A DNA stretch of 8,216 bases from Desulfobacteraceae bacterium UBA2771 (GTDB lineage: Bacteria > Desulfobacterota > Desulfobacteria > Desulfobacterales > Desulfosarcinaceae): NCBI GenBank assembly GCA_002352605.1, contig DEIP01000083.1, positions 1-8,216 on the forward strand. Reading direction: 5' to 3'. The position numbers were made by a program, and so were the translations under genes. Position 1 is the first letter of the stretch. The number at the start of each line of letters is the position of its first letter. Of this stretch, positions 1-6,851 are shown in pieces. The notes under the pieces are model-generated. The model was not told the DNA's origin, did not search any database, and saw only the letters and a list, made by a program, of their open reading frames with translations.

Positions 1-1
1 C

Positions 2-1054
2 AACCTTTTACCAACCGGCGTAACAGTCATTGATCCGGAGGCATTAACGGATGAAGTGGAGACCCTGACGTCCGATGAAGCGCCGGATCCCGACCGGCCC
101 TGGGTTCACCTGTTCACCGGCGGATCCACCGGTGCCCCGCAACTCTGGTCCAAAACACCCCGCAACCTGCTGGGCGAAGTGGACTATCTGGTCAAGCTTT
201 TTGAGATCGGCAGCGACGACCGCATTCTCTCCTCCGTCCCGGCCCTGCACATTTACGGGCTGCTCTATTCGCTGCTGGTGCCCCTGGCGGCATCGGCCCG
301 GGTGGTCGCGGGCACCCCGTCCTTTCCTGAAGAGATTAAACAGAAGATGGCCGACACATCACCCACCATATTCGTGAGCGTTCCGGTCCACTATCGGGCA
401 CTCAGGGAAAACCCGCCGAACAGGGGTTCCCTGCGGCTGGCCTTTTCCTCGGCCGGTCGCCTGGCCGAAGCAGACGACACGGCATTTTCCAAGGCAACGG
501 GCGTGGACCTGGTAGAGATTTACGGCGCTACGGAAACCGGCGGTATCGCCACTCGCTGCCGGTCAAAAGGAGTGCGATCCCTCACGCCATACAACTGCAT
601 CCAGTGGCGGGTGGCCGCCGACAGCCTGGACATCCGCTCCTCCTTTCTGTCCGCAGAACTGCCGGTGCGCAACAGCGGGTGGTTTACGGTAGCGGACCGG
701 GTCAAAGCCCATGGCAGGGACGGATTTGTGGTCACCGGACGTGCGGACCATATCGTCAAAGTAGGCGGCAACCGGGTAGATCTGGAAAAGGTCCGCCAGG
801 CCATCGTTGGCGTCGACGGCGTCGACGATGCCCTGGTATTGGCCAATCCCGTGGACAGCGGCCGGAAACTGCAGATCGATGCTCTGGTGGTGGGCAGCAA
901 TTCCGCCGCCGGGGTTACCGCCGCGCTGGACAAGGTTTTGGAACCCCATGAAAAACCCCGCCGGATGCGCATGGTCAATCATATCCCCATGACGGCCACG
1001 GGAAAGATCGATCGCCGTGCCATCGAGAAGATCACCGGGCGCCGGCCGGACTGA
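2..1054 (+). CDS. AMP-forming acyl/aryl-CoA ligase-like protein, 5' end outside window
   Basis: The frame is open from the left edge to the TGA at 1052-1054, so the gene starts upstream. The GTG at 56 is an internal codon, because the residues before it read as coherent protein. ANL-superfamily (adenylate-forming) motifs occur in order. The A3 phosphate loop GGSTGAPQ lies near 116-142, the A5 motif YGATETGG near 521-544, and the A7/A8 region with a GWFTVADR stretch and the hinge GRADHIVKVGGNRV is at about 677-778. The A10 motif TATGKIDR, with the catalytic lysine, is near 992-1015. Such enzymes activate a carboxylate with ATP and pass it to CoA or a carrier-protein thiol. The substrate cannot be read from this part. 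The HIYGLLYSLLVPL stretch resembles ligases I associate with aryl-polyene/fatty-acid type clusters, which is only an impression. The A3 loop ends in Pro-Gln where Pro-Lys is usual. No same-strand partner follows; the next gene converges on it. Confidence 0.85.
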   Translation, partial: NLLPTGVTVIDPEALTDEVETLTSDEAPDPDRPWVHLFTGGSTGAPQLWSKTPRNLLGEVDYLVKLFEIGSDDRILSSVPALHIYGLLYSLLVPLAASARVVAGTPSFPEEIKQKMADTSPTIFVSVPVHYRALRENPPNRGSLRLAFSSAGRLAEADDTAFSKATGVDLVEIYGATETGGIATRCRSKGVRSLTPYNCIQWRVAADSLDIRSSFLSAELPVRNSGWFTVADRVKAHGRDGFVVTGRADHIVKVGGNRVDLEKVRQAIVGVDGVDDALVLANPVDSGRKLQIDALVVGSNSAAGVTAALDKVLEPHEKPRRMRMVNHIPMTATGKIDRRAIEKITGRRPD

Positions 1055-1198
1055 ACGGACCCCCGCCGGACGAACGCCACGAGTCTATCCATATGACGCT
1101 GATCGTATTCACGCTTGGGGTCGTTTCCAGCCGGCACAACCGAAGAGATCGATGGTCGTTGCGCAGGGCATCAAGGTGGCGGGGCGTGGGGGCGATTG

Positions 1199-1858
1199 CT
1201 ACAAGGTTTTTAATTTTTCGATAAAGTCCCCCAATCGTTGCGTGAACTGTTCCTCCAGTTTTTCAAATTCAATGCCCAAAACGATCTTAAATTCATCGAT
1301 ATTGGTATTGCGCACCTTTCCTTTCAGCTGATCCTGGTCGGCATAACCGGACAGGGAGAGAGATAAGGAAAGATCAATATCGGTTAAAACGCTGACTTGA
1401 TAGAGTTTAAAGGTTGCCGGTATTTTAACAATAAATTGGCAGCCATGATGACTGATGTCGTTGACCAATCCTTTAAACGCCTTTTGCTGGATGCTGGCGG
1501 TTGCAGGAATGCTGCAATTGATTCGATCCTCCCGTCGCAATGGATAGATTTCGTAGGCTTGGGGATAAGATAAAAAAACCAATGCAAATTTTTTCAGATA
1601 ATGAAGGACGGAAGATTCGAATTTATAGGTATTTCCCGAAAACATATAGTTTACCCACAGGGGCTGCCCCTCCGCCAGGGTGCTGCCGTCAAAATTCGGC
1701 GGCAAACGAACCATCATATAGCTCAGCGCCTCGGATCCCACAACCACGCCCTCTACTTCCCCTTGATCATCGCCAAATCGGAGGGATGTTGTACTTCCCA
1801 CGGGTGGATGGGTGATTTTTTCCTGATGACGGATGGGGGTTATCACTGTTTTGGACAT
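1199..1858 (-). CDS. PilZ domain c-di-GMP-binding protein, YcgR-like
   Basis: The predicted protein has 219 residues and no signal peptide or membrane segment, so it should be cytoplasmic. The C-terminal half is a PilZ domain (about 105-215). It carries the two c-di-GMP-binding signatures: R108-x-x-x-R112 in LRREDR, and D134-x-S136-x-x-G139 in DISHHG. A late GIEFEKL strand near 195-201 is also typical. The N-terminal 100 residues form a separate beta-rich domain like the YcgR N-terminal module. Proteins of this layout bind c-di-GMP and act on flagellar motors, pili or polysaccharide synthesis; the target here is unknown. The start at 1858 is supported by AGGAGA at 1865-1870, six bases upstream. 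A run of Leu-Ser repeats (about 163-170) comes from a GA-rich tract at 1353-1364. A near-consensus promoter lies upstream, giving a leader of about 120 bases. It converges with the ligase gene. Confidence 0.9.
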   Translation of the reverse strand: MSKTVITPIRHQEKITHPPVGSTTSLRFGDDQGEVEGVVVGSEALSYMMVRLPPNFDGSTLAEGQPLWVNYMFSGNTYKFESSVLHYLKKFALVFLSYPQAYEIYPLRREDRINCSIPATASIQQKAFKGLVNDISHHGCQFIVKIPATFKLYQVSVLTDIDLSLSLSLSGYADQDQLKGKVRNTNIDEFKIVLGIEFEKLEEQFTQRLGDFIEKLKTL

Positions 1859-1988
1859 CTCATTTCTCCTGAATACTCACATACGGACCTTGGGTTCGCG
1901 GCACGTCGCCAGAATGTTTGCGTCTTCCACAAAGGCCGGTTGAAAATGATGAGAAATAAATGACAAGCACTTGCTTTTTCCCGGGGCG

Positions 1989-2017
1989 AATATAGCGGAT
2001 TGGTCCTTGTGTGTCAA
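1989..2017 (-). promoter_or_regulatory. Sigma-70-type promoter for the PilZ gene
   Basis: Read on the minus strand, TTGACA (2017-2012) is a perfect -35 box and TATATT (1994-1989) a 5/6 match to the -10 box, with exactly 17 bases between. Transcription should start near 1982, leaving a leader of roughly 120 bases before the PilZ start at 1858. It separates the PilZ gene from ridA as its own transcription unit. This is a motif match only; no start site has been measured. Confidence 0.7.
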
Positions 2018-2085
2018 TAGTCTCGTCAAAACAGCATGTTGTATAGCGACAACCGGATTTCCACCGTCATATTGGCAACTTGATT

Positions 2086-2469
2086 TTACCCAACCACCGC
2101 CGTACATTTGATCTCCACACACCCGCCCTTGGGCAGCGCACTGACCTCGATGGCGGCACGAGCCGGTTTGTGTGCCGAAAAGTACTCGGCATAGATCAGG
2201 TTGAAGTCCGCAAAATTGCCCATATCGGTGAGAAAAACCTCCACGGCGGTGGTCTTTTCCAAGCTGCTGCCGGCAGCCATCAAAATCTGCTTCACGTTTT
2301 CCAGAGCCTGGCGGGACTGACTCTCCAGGTCATCCCCCACCAGGTCGCCGGTGGCCGGATCCATGCCCAGCTGACCGCTGACAAAAACGAAGGGCGGAGC
2401 AATCACCGCCTGGGAGTACGGCCCGATGGCCGCGGGAGCATTGTCGGTTTGAACCGTTTCCAAAGTCAT
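2086..2469 (-). CDS. ridA: RidA family enamine/imine deaminase
   Basis: With the start at 2469 the protein has 127 residues, the usual size for the RidA (YjgF/YER057c/UK114) family. These trimeric cytoplasmic enzymes hydrolyse reactive enamine/imine intermediates such as 2-aminoacrylate released by PLP enzymes. Family marks seen are GPYSQ at 16-20, FVSGQLG near 29-35, ALENVKQIL in the middle, and the C-terminal block PAR (R104) followed by VEIKCTAV (E119). R104 and E119 correspond to the active-site Arg105 and Glu120 of E. coli RidA. The frame stays open upstream to 2682, but that extension has no family resemblance. An AAAGGA at 2478-2483 fixes the start at 2469 or 2472 (two adjacent ATGs). 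It lies upstream of the PilZ gene on the same strand, 227 bases away, and is divergent from the B12-type operon. No functional tie to either neighbour is evident. Confidence 0.93.
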   Translation of the reverse strand: MTLETVQTDNAPAAIGPYSQAVIAPPFVFVSGQLGMDPATGDLVGDDLESQSRQALENVKQILMAAGSSLEKTTAVEVFLTDMGNFADFNLIYAEYFSAHKPARAAIEVSALPKGGCVEIKCTAVVG

Positions 2470-2477
2470 CATGAGGA

Positions 2478-2483
2478 TCCTTT
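2478..2483 (-). promoter_or_regulatory. Ribosome binding site deciding the ridA start
   Basis: On the minus strand this reads AAAGGA. It lies eight bases before the ATG at 2469 and five before the adjacent ATG at 2472. It rules in this short start over the in-frame extension to 2682 and restores the standard RidA length. Confidence 0.65.
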
Positions 2484-2701
2484 CATCAATAGCATTATCC
2501 GACCATAATGGATTGCAGCGATCCATCGGTATTTTGGTATGTGCACTAACGCTGTAGAAAAAAATCGGTGAAGCCAGCGTCAACCCATTCGTGCGCTGCA
2601 ACAGGGTCTGTATATCTCCATCATCATCCTTGATTATACATCTACCGGCATCCTTGCAGCCATATATTTCAAGGCATGGCAATACCTACCATTTACGATC
2701 A

Positions 2702-2784
2702 GGAAAAATCAATCGATGATCAGGCACCTGGTGTATGGCCCGACCTGTAGGTTGGGTGTTTGTTTTTTCCTACATGATTTTTCC
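2702..2784. repeat. Nested inverted repeats, possible structured RNA or operator region
   Basis: GGAAAAATCA (2702-2711) is perfectly complementary to TGATTTTTCC (2775-2784). Directly inside the right arm, TGTAGG (2746-2751) pairs with CCTACA (2769-2774), so the two helices would stack without a gap on the 3' side. The 34 bases between the left arms include the short palindrome CAGGCACCTG (2721-2730). The whole could fold as a three-way junction of about 83 nt, or could be a DNA-level repeat. It lies upstream of the btuF promoter, so it would not be part of that transcript. Function is unknown. Confidence 0.45.
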
Positions 2785-2820
2785 GGCCGACAATTCAGTA
2801 ATCGTTTGGATGAAAATCCA

Positions 2821-2849
2821 TTGACATCGGCCATGCTTTTGAGTCTACT
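2821..2849 (+). promoter_or_regulatory. Promoter of the btuFCD-exbBD-tonB operon
   Basis: TTGACA (2821-2826) is a perfect -35 box, followed after exactly 17 bases by TCTACT (2844-2849), a 4/6 match to the -10 box. The start of transcription would be near 2856, giving a leader of only about 36 bases before the ATG at 2892. That is too short for a cobalamin riboswitch. A perfect TGGAT-GAAA-ATCCA hairpin (2807-2820) abuts the -35 box and could be a regulator site. Assigned by motif only. Confidence 0.6.
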
Positions 2850-2891
2850 AACCGCCGCGAACCAAACTGTTCGTCCTACCGGAGAAGATCC

Positions 2892-3887
2892 ATGGGCAAC
2901 CAATTTATGGGCAGACAACCTCTTGAATCGGCCGGGCGGAGGTTCCCGGAAAGCAAACTTCCCCAAAAGTATTTGCAGCACCCGCTCCTTCGGGCGCTGT
3001 TCATCCTATGCCTGCTGACCCTCATTTCGGCTCCGGGTGCGGCAAAATCGGTCACCGATCAGCTGGGACGGCGGGTCCGCGTACCGGACGATCCCCGACG
3101 AATCGTCGCCATGGCTCCCAGCATCACCGAAATTATTTTTGCCTTAAGCCTGTCCGATCGGCTGGTGGGCGCTACCCAGTTCAGTGATTACCCGCCGGCG
3201 GCCGGGGCACTGCCCAAAGTGGGTTCATACGTGCATCTGGACGTGGAAAAGATCGTCGCCTCGCGACCCGACCTGTGCATCGCCGTCAAGGACGGCAATC
3301 CCATCTCGGTGGTCCGCAAGCTGGAATCGGTAGGGATACCGGTCTATGCCGTAGATCCGCGGAATCTGGACGCAGTCATGGACACCTTGTTGGAACTGGG
3401 ACAGCTGTTGAATGTGAATGATCGGGCCAAGGCCATCGTGGTCGATATGACCGACCGGATTCTGCAGGTGCAACAGCACGTATCCGACGCCCCGCAGCGG
3501 CCCCTGGTCTTCTTTCAAATCGGCGTCTCCCCTATAGTCTCCGTGGGCACCCGAACGTTTATCCACGAGTTGATCGTCATGGCCGGGGGAACCAATCTGG
3601 CACAGGGCAAGACACCCTACCCACGATTTTCCAAAGAGCAGGTGATTGGCCTGCGACCGGAGGTGATCGTCATCACCTCCATGGACCGGAAGGCGGTGTT
3701 CAACCAGGTAAAATCAGCCTGGCAACAATGGCCGGAATTGCCGGCGGTAAAAAATGGCCGAATCCACCTAGTGGATTCCAATGTATTGGACCGGGCCACA
3801 CCCCGTCTGGTGGACGGCTTGGAACTGCTGGCCCGACTGATCCACCCGGATCGTTTCAACGCTGCTGGAACTGGTGCACAACAATGA
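2892..3887 (+). CDS. btuF: Periplasmic substrate-binding protein of a B12-type ABC importer
   Basis: The protein has 331 residues and belongs to the Peripla_BP_2 (class III, BtuF/FhuD/FecB-like) binding proteins. A hydrophobic export segment spans about 32-48 (LLRALFILCLLTLIS), with a likely cleavage after Ala50 or Ala51. The mature part opens with TDQLGRRVRVPDDPRRIVAMAPSITE broken into the usual strands. It continues through GATQFSDYPP and the lobe-linking helix, and ends with RLVDGLELLARLIHPD. Glu80 in the SITE motif matches the docking glutamate that BtuF uses to contact BtuC. The start at 2892 has GGAG seven bases upstream; an ATG at 2907 is an alternative that would shorten the unusually long 31-residue n-region. 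No lipobox is present. It overlaps the permease gene by four bases. Corrinoid is the favoured ligand because of the riboswitch after the operon, but haem or a siderophore cannot be excluded from sequence alone. Confidence 0.88.
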   Translation: MGNQFMGRQPLESAGRRFPESKLPQKYLQHPLLRALFILCLLTLISAPGAAKSVTDQLGRRVRVPDDPRRIVAMAPSITEIIFALSLSDRLVGATQFSDYPPAAGALPKVGSYVHLDVEKIVASRPDLCIAVKDGNPISVVRKLESVGIPVYAVDPRNLDAVMDTLLELGQLLNVNDRAKAIVVDMTDRILQVQQHVSDAPQRPLVFFQIGVSPIVSVGTRTFIHELIVMAGGTNLAQGKTPYPRFSKEQVIGLRPEVIVITSMDRKAVFNQVKSAWQQWPELPAVKNGRIHLVDSNVLDRATPRLVDGLELLARLIHPDRFNAAGTGAQQ

Positions 3888-4894
3888 GCCAAAGGTTCTC
3901 ATCATTGTCCGTCAGGATGATTTTGGTAACCCTGGCATTGACCCTACTGCTTTTGGCAGTAATGGTAATCGGCCTGACCATGGGATCATCGAGCAGCGGC
4001 CTCGAGGCGGTCCGGACCATACTTTTCAAAGATGGCGCCGGTGATGCCATGCAAGAAGCCATCATATGGCGCATCCGCCTGCCCCGGGTGCTGCTGGCCG
4101 CACTGGTTGGCGCAGCCCTGTCTCTGGGTGGCCTGGTGTTCCAGGCACTGCTGAAAAACCCGCTGGCTGAGCCTTATATCCTGGGTATTTCCGGTGGTGC
4201 GGCCATCGGTGCCATCATCGGCATCATGCTTGGCCTGTCCCGCATCCCCGGCGTCGGCATCACCGCCTTTTTAGGGAGCCTGGCCACCTTGTTGCTAATC
4301 ATCGTCATCTCTTCCGGCCGGACGGTGCTGGTCAAGGACGCCCTGCTGCTCTCCGGGGTTATGGTCAACGCATTCTGCAGCGCGGTAATCATGTTTTTGC
4401 TCTCCATCACCCAGGATTCCCGGCTGCACAACATTATCTTCTGGCTCATGGGCGACCTTTCTGCCTCAATGATCCAACATGTTGGCATGCTCGCCGCCAT
4501 CCTTCTGCCCTGCTTTATCGTGATCTTCATCCATTCCAACCGCATGAACCTTTTGTTGCTGGGCAGCGACATGGCCGCCTCCATGGGGGTCCATGTGCGG
4601 CTGGTGACCCTGGTGCTGCTGGTTACCACCTCGCTGATGATCAGCGTTACAGTCAGCCAATGCGGCCTCATCGGTTTTGTCGGTCTGGTCATCCCCCACC
4701 TGCTGCGACTAATCATCGGCCCCGATCACCGAGTGTTGGTGCCGGCCTGTATCTTCGGCGGCGGGGCTTATATGGTTGTTTGCGATCTGCTGGCCCGGGT
4801 GCTGCCGGCCCAGGGGGAGATGCCCGGCGGTGTGATCACGGCCATGATCGGCGCGCCCCTTTTTATCATCCTGCTGAGGCGGTCCAAACAATGA
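3884..4894 (+). CDS. btuC: FecCD/BtuC-type ABC importer permease
   Basis: The integral membrane protein has 336 residues, the normal length for the FecCD (BtuC) family, which have about ten transmembrane helices; repeated hydrophobic stretches cover almost the whole chain. Family motifs seen are RIRLPRVL (63-70), KNPLAEPYILGISGGA (91-106), GLIGFVGLVIPHLLR (261-275, the cytoplasmic coupling region) and GEMPGGVITAMIGAPLF (311-327). It would form the dimeric inner-membrane channel that accepts substrate from BtuF and is driven by BtuD. The start is the ATG overlapping the btuF stop (ATGA at 3884-3887), typical of translational coupling; no strong ribosome binding site precedes it. The frame is open further upstream inside btuF, but that part is the btuF sequence in another frame. 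A 58-base gap separates it from the ATPase gene. Confidence 0.92.
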   Translation: MSQRFSSLSVRMILVTLALTLLLLAVMVIGLTMGSSSSGLEAVRTILFKDGAGDAMQEAIIWRIRLPRVLLAALVGAALSLGGLVFQALLKNPLAEPYILGISGGAAIGAIIGIMLGLSRIPGVGITAFLGSLATLLLIIVISSGRTVLVKDALLLSGVMVNAFCSAVIMFLLSITQDSRLHNIIFWLMGDLSASMIQHVGMLAAILLPCFIVIFIHSNRMNLLLLGSDMAASMGVHVRLVTLVLLVTTSLMISVTVSQCGLIGFVGLVIPHLLRLIIGPDHRVLVPACIFGGGAYMVVCDLLARVLPAQGEMPGGVITAMIGAPLFIILLRRSKQ

Positions 4895-4939
4895 CGCCTA
4901 AGTGTTAGAATAAAAACACGGCAAGACGCTTTTAATCGT

Positions 4940-4944
4940 AGGAA
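4940..4944 (+). promoter_or_regulatory. Ribosome binding site deciding the btuD start
   Basis: AGGAA at 4940-4944 lies eight bases before the ATG at 4953. The earlier in-frame ATG at 4944 would overlap this site and have no usable spacing, so 4953 is preferred. A second GAGGA at 4946-4950 is too close to 4953 to be the main site. Confidence 0.55.
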
Positions 4945-4952
4945 TGAGGATC

Positions 4953-5744
4953 ATGGCCATCCGTGTAAACAAATTAAGCTACGCCTACCGCCGCACGCCG
5001 GTACTGCACGATCTGACCTTTGAGGTGGCCCGGGGGGAATGTTTCATCGTTCTCGGCCCCAACGGTTCGGGAAAGACCACACTGATTAAGACCCTGGCCA
5101 ACCTATTGCCCGTTTCCGGTGGCGACATCTTTTTTCGGGACCGCCCGCTGAAACGGTACAGTCGCGGCGATCTGGCCCGGCGCGTGGCCTATGTGGCCCA
5201 GGCCGGAATCGACGACAGCCCCTTTTCCGTAAAGGAAATGGTGATCATGGGCCGAACCCCCTACCTGGGCGTGCTGGGGGTGGAAGGTCGGACGGATCTG
5301 GAATTTGCCCGGCAGGCCATCGAATACACTGGCCTGAGCCGCCTGTCCAACCGCCGCATGAACAGCCTGAGCGGTGGTGAAAGGCAGCGGGCCCACATTG
5401 CCCGGGCCATCTGTCAGCAACCCCAACTGATCCTGCTGGACGAGCCCACTGCCGCCCTTGACCTGGCCCACCAGATTCGTATTATGGACCTGATGGCCAC
5501 ACTTATAAAAGACCAGGGGATCACGGTGGTAATGGTTTCACACGACATCAACCTGGCGGCCATGTATGCCGACCGACTGCTTCTGATCGTTGACGGTCGC
5601 GTGGCGGCATGCGGCCCCCCCGCGCAGGTCATCGATGAGCAAACCCTGGCAAGGGCCTACGGCTGCCACATCCTGGTTGACCGGAGCCCAGCCGGCCCCT
5701 GGCCCCGTGTGAACCTGGTGCCGAAGGAAGGAAGCCGTACGTAA
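4953..5744 (+). CDS. btuD: ABC importer ATPase, BtuD/FecE type
   Basis: The cytoplasmic ATP-binding subunit has 263 residues. All core motifs are intact: Walker A GPNGSGKT (35-42), Q-loop Gln83, signature LSGGERQR (139-146), Walker B LILLDEP (159-165), D-loop ALD (168-170) and H-loop His197 in SHD. The 15-20 residues after about position 235 (YGCHILVDRS...) form the short C-terminal tail common in B12/siderophore importers. It would dimerise under the permease and drive import by ATP hydrolysis. The start is the ATG at 4953 on ribosome-binding-site grounds; the ATG at 4944 would add three residues. It lies 58 bases after btuC and 74 bases before exbB, all on one strand. A weak hairpin GTGTT/AACAC (within about 4901-4920) sits in the gap before it. 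Confidence 0.93.
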   Translation: MAIRVNKLSYAYRRTPVLHDLTFEVARGECFIVLGPNGSGKTTLIKTLANLLPVSGGDIFFRDRPLKRYSRGDLARRVAYVAQAGIDDSPFSVKEMVIMGRTPYLGVLGVEGRTDLEFARQAIEYTGLSRLSNRRMNSLSGGERQRAHIARAICQQPQLILLDEPTAALDLAHQIRIMDLMATLIKDQGITVVMVSHDINLAAMYADRLLLIVDGRVAACGPPAQVIDEQTLARAYGCHILVDRSPAGPWPRVNLVPKEGSRT

Positions 5745-5772
5745 AGACAAATAATTCCGTTCACTCTATAAA
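5744..5772 (+). promoter_or_regulatory. Candidate internal promoter before exbB
   Basis: AAGACA (5744-5749, 4/6 to the -35 consensus) and TATAAA (5767-5772, 5/6 to the -10 consensus) are separated by exactly 17 bases in the 74-base gap between btuD and exbB. It could give extra transcription of exbB-exbD-tonB independent of btuFCD. The -35 match is poor in its first two bases, so read-through from the upstream promoter remains the simpler reading. Confidence 0.3.
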
Positions 5773-5818
5773 GTTTACGATCCCGAACAGCGATCAACCT
5801 ATTTTTCAAGGATAACTC

Positions 5819-6457
5819 ATGATCGACATCTTTCTCAGCGGCGGACCGGTAATGGTTCCCCTGCTCCTTTGCTCGCTCCTCTCTCTGACTGTCATTATCG
5901 AACGGGCCATCTTCTGGACCATCGTGGGCATGCGCAACAATCAACATCTGGTAAGCGAGGTGATGGATTTATGCCAGATCGGCGATTGGGAGGGTATCCG
6001 CAAGATCGCGAAAGGCTCGAAAAGCTACGTCGTCCGCATTCTCGTTTCCGGCATCCTGCACCGCAACTACTCTTTGGTCAAGGCCATGGAATCGGCGGCC
6101 GCCGATGAGATTGCCGGCATGCGCCGTAATATGGGCGTGCTGGACACCATCATCACCGTAGCCCCCCTGCTGGGTATCTTCGGTACGGTCATCGGCATCA
6201 TCGCCTCCTTCGAGATGCTGGGTGGCGGCGGCATCGACCACCCGGAAGCCGTCACCAAGGGCATCGCCCAGGCCCTGATCACCACGGCCTCGGGCCTGGG
6301 TATCGCCATTCTCACGGTTTTTCCGTTCAATTACTTTAACGCCCGCATCGAGCGTGCCGCACGGTTCATCGAAAAGTATGCCACCAGCTTGGAGATCATC
6401 TACGAAAAGATGACCACCCAAAACAACGGCGCCGTGGAAAACGATCATGAAGGTTGA
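5819..6457 (+). CDS. exbB: ExbB family proton-channel subunit of the TonB system
   Basis: The protein has 212 residues and belongs to the MotA/TolQ/ExbB family. Three hydrophobic segments fit the known topology: about 12-33, 108-133 and 150-173, with a cytoplasmic loop between the first two. The conserved blocks TVAPLLGIFGTVIGI (113-127) and GIAQALITTASGLGIAI (148-164) line the proton pathway in this family. ExbB forms the pentameric scaffold around ExbD that converts the proton gradient into motion passed to TonB. AAGGA at 5808-5812 lies six bases before the ATG. Its last 11 bases overlap the start of exbD. Alternatives in the same family (TolQ, MotA-like) are less likely because exbD and a true TonB follow and no tolA/tolB/pal genes are present. 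Confidence 0.92.
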   Translation: MIDIFLSGGPVMVPLLLCSLLSLTVIIERAIFWTIVGMRNNQHLVSEVMDLCQIGDWEGIRKIAKGSKSYVVRILVSGILHRNYSLVKAMESAAADEIAGMRRNMGVLDTIITVAPLLGIFGTVIGIIASFEMLGGGGIDHPEAVTKGIAQALITTASGLGIAILTVFPFNYFNARIERAARFIEKYATSLEIIYEKMTTQNNGAVENDHEG

Positions 6458-6851
6458 TCTGGGAAATCACCGCAAGGCACGAATCGATATGCTGCCGCTG
6501 ATCGACATCGTGTTTCTGCTGCTGGTTTTTTTCATCTACGCCATGCTCTCCATGGCCGTTCACCACGCGCTGCCCGTGGCCCTGCCCATCTCTTCCACGG
6601 CGCCGCCGGACAAACAGGTCACCTTGTCCGTTACCGTGGATCGAAATGGCTCGGTATTTCTGAACGAAATACCGGTGGAGACAAAAAACCTGGCAGAACA
6701 TCTGCGGGTTAAAGCCGGATCTGAAAAAGAACCGGCTGTGCTGCTGTTTGCCGACAACAGCATCACCTACCAGACCCTTTACGGAATCATCGACCAGATC
6801 AAACTGGCGGGAATCGACCGCCTCTCCCTTGAATGTGAAAGGCAGCCGTAA
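6447..6851 (+). CDS. exbD: ExbD family subunit of the TonB system
   Basis: The protein has 134 residues: a short cytoplasmic N-terminus, one membrane helix (about 15-36, MLPLIDIVFLLLVFF) and a periplasmic domain. Asp20 within the helix corresponds to the essential proton-carrying aspartate (Asp25 in E. coli ExbD). The periplasmic part ends in a pattern like ALLFADNSITYQTLYGIID, with alternating strand and helix typical of ExbD/TolR. It works inside the ExbB ring to energise TonB. The ATG lies inside the end of exbB (11-base overlap) and the stop codon directly abuts the tonB ATG, so the three genes are translationally linked. Confidence 0.92.
   Translation: MKVDLGNHRKARIDMLPLIDIVFLLLVFFIYAMLSMAVHHALPVALPISSTAPPDKQVTLSVTVDRNGSVFLNEIPVETKNLAEHLRVKAGSEKEPAVLLFADNSITYQTLYGIIDQIKLAGIDRLSLECERQP

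Larger units (their letters stand above)
2473..2891. other. Divergent intergenic region between ridA and btuF
   Basis: About 420 bases contain no convincing gene on either strand. From left to right they hold the ridA ribosome binding site, an inverted repeat ATGGAT/ATCCAT (2508-2513 with 2521-2526), a multi-armed inverted-repeat structure (2702-2784), a GAAA-loop hairpin (2807-2820), and the btuF promoter (2821-2849) with its ribosome binding site GGAG (2881-2884). No cobalamin-riboswitch signature was found here. The open frames crossing the region (for example a minus-strand frame 2709-2981) have no recognisable family content. Confidence 0.7.

Noticed and set aside
1093..1224. 43-codon frame on the plus strand between the ligase and PilZ genes (begins MTLIVFTLGVV)
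   Set aside because: No ribosome binding site, an arginine-rich low-quality tail, and it runs antisense into the end of the PilZ gene; no family recognised.
1353..1364. GA-rich tract giving Leu-Ser repeats in the PilZ protein
   Set aside because: Short simple-sequence stretch within an intact domain; too brief to claim phase variation.
2578..2583. TTGACG on the minus strand as a -35 box for ridA
   Set aside because: The only -10-like sequence nearby (TCTACA, 19 bases on) matches poorly and the spacing is long, so no promoter was called.
2574..2590. GCCAGCG near 2573 as a B12-box fragment of a riboswitch before btuF
   Set aside because: Only a few bases match; none of the other aptamer landmarks are present on either strand.
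2470..2682. N-terminal extension of RidA by about 70 residues
   Set aside because: The extension has no family similarity, and the ribosome binding site at 2478-2483 fits the short start, which gives the normal family length.
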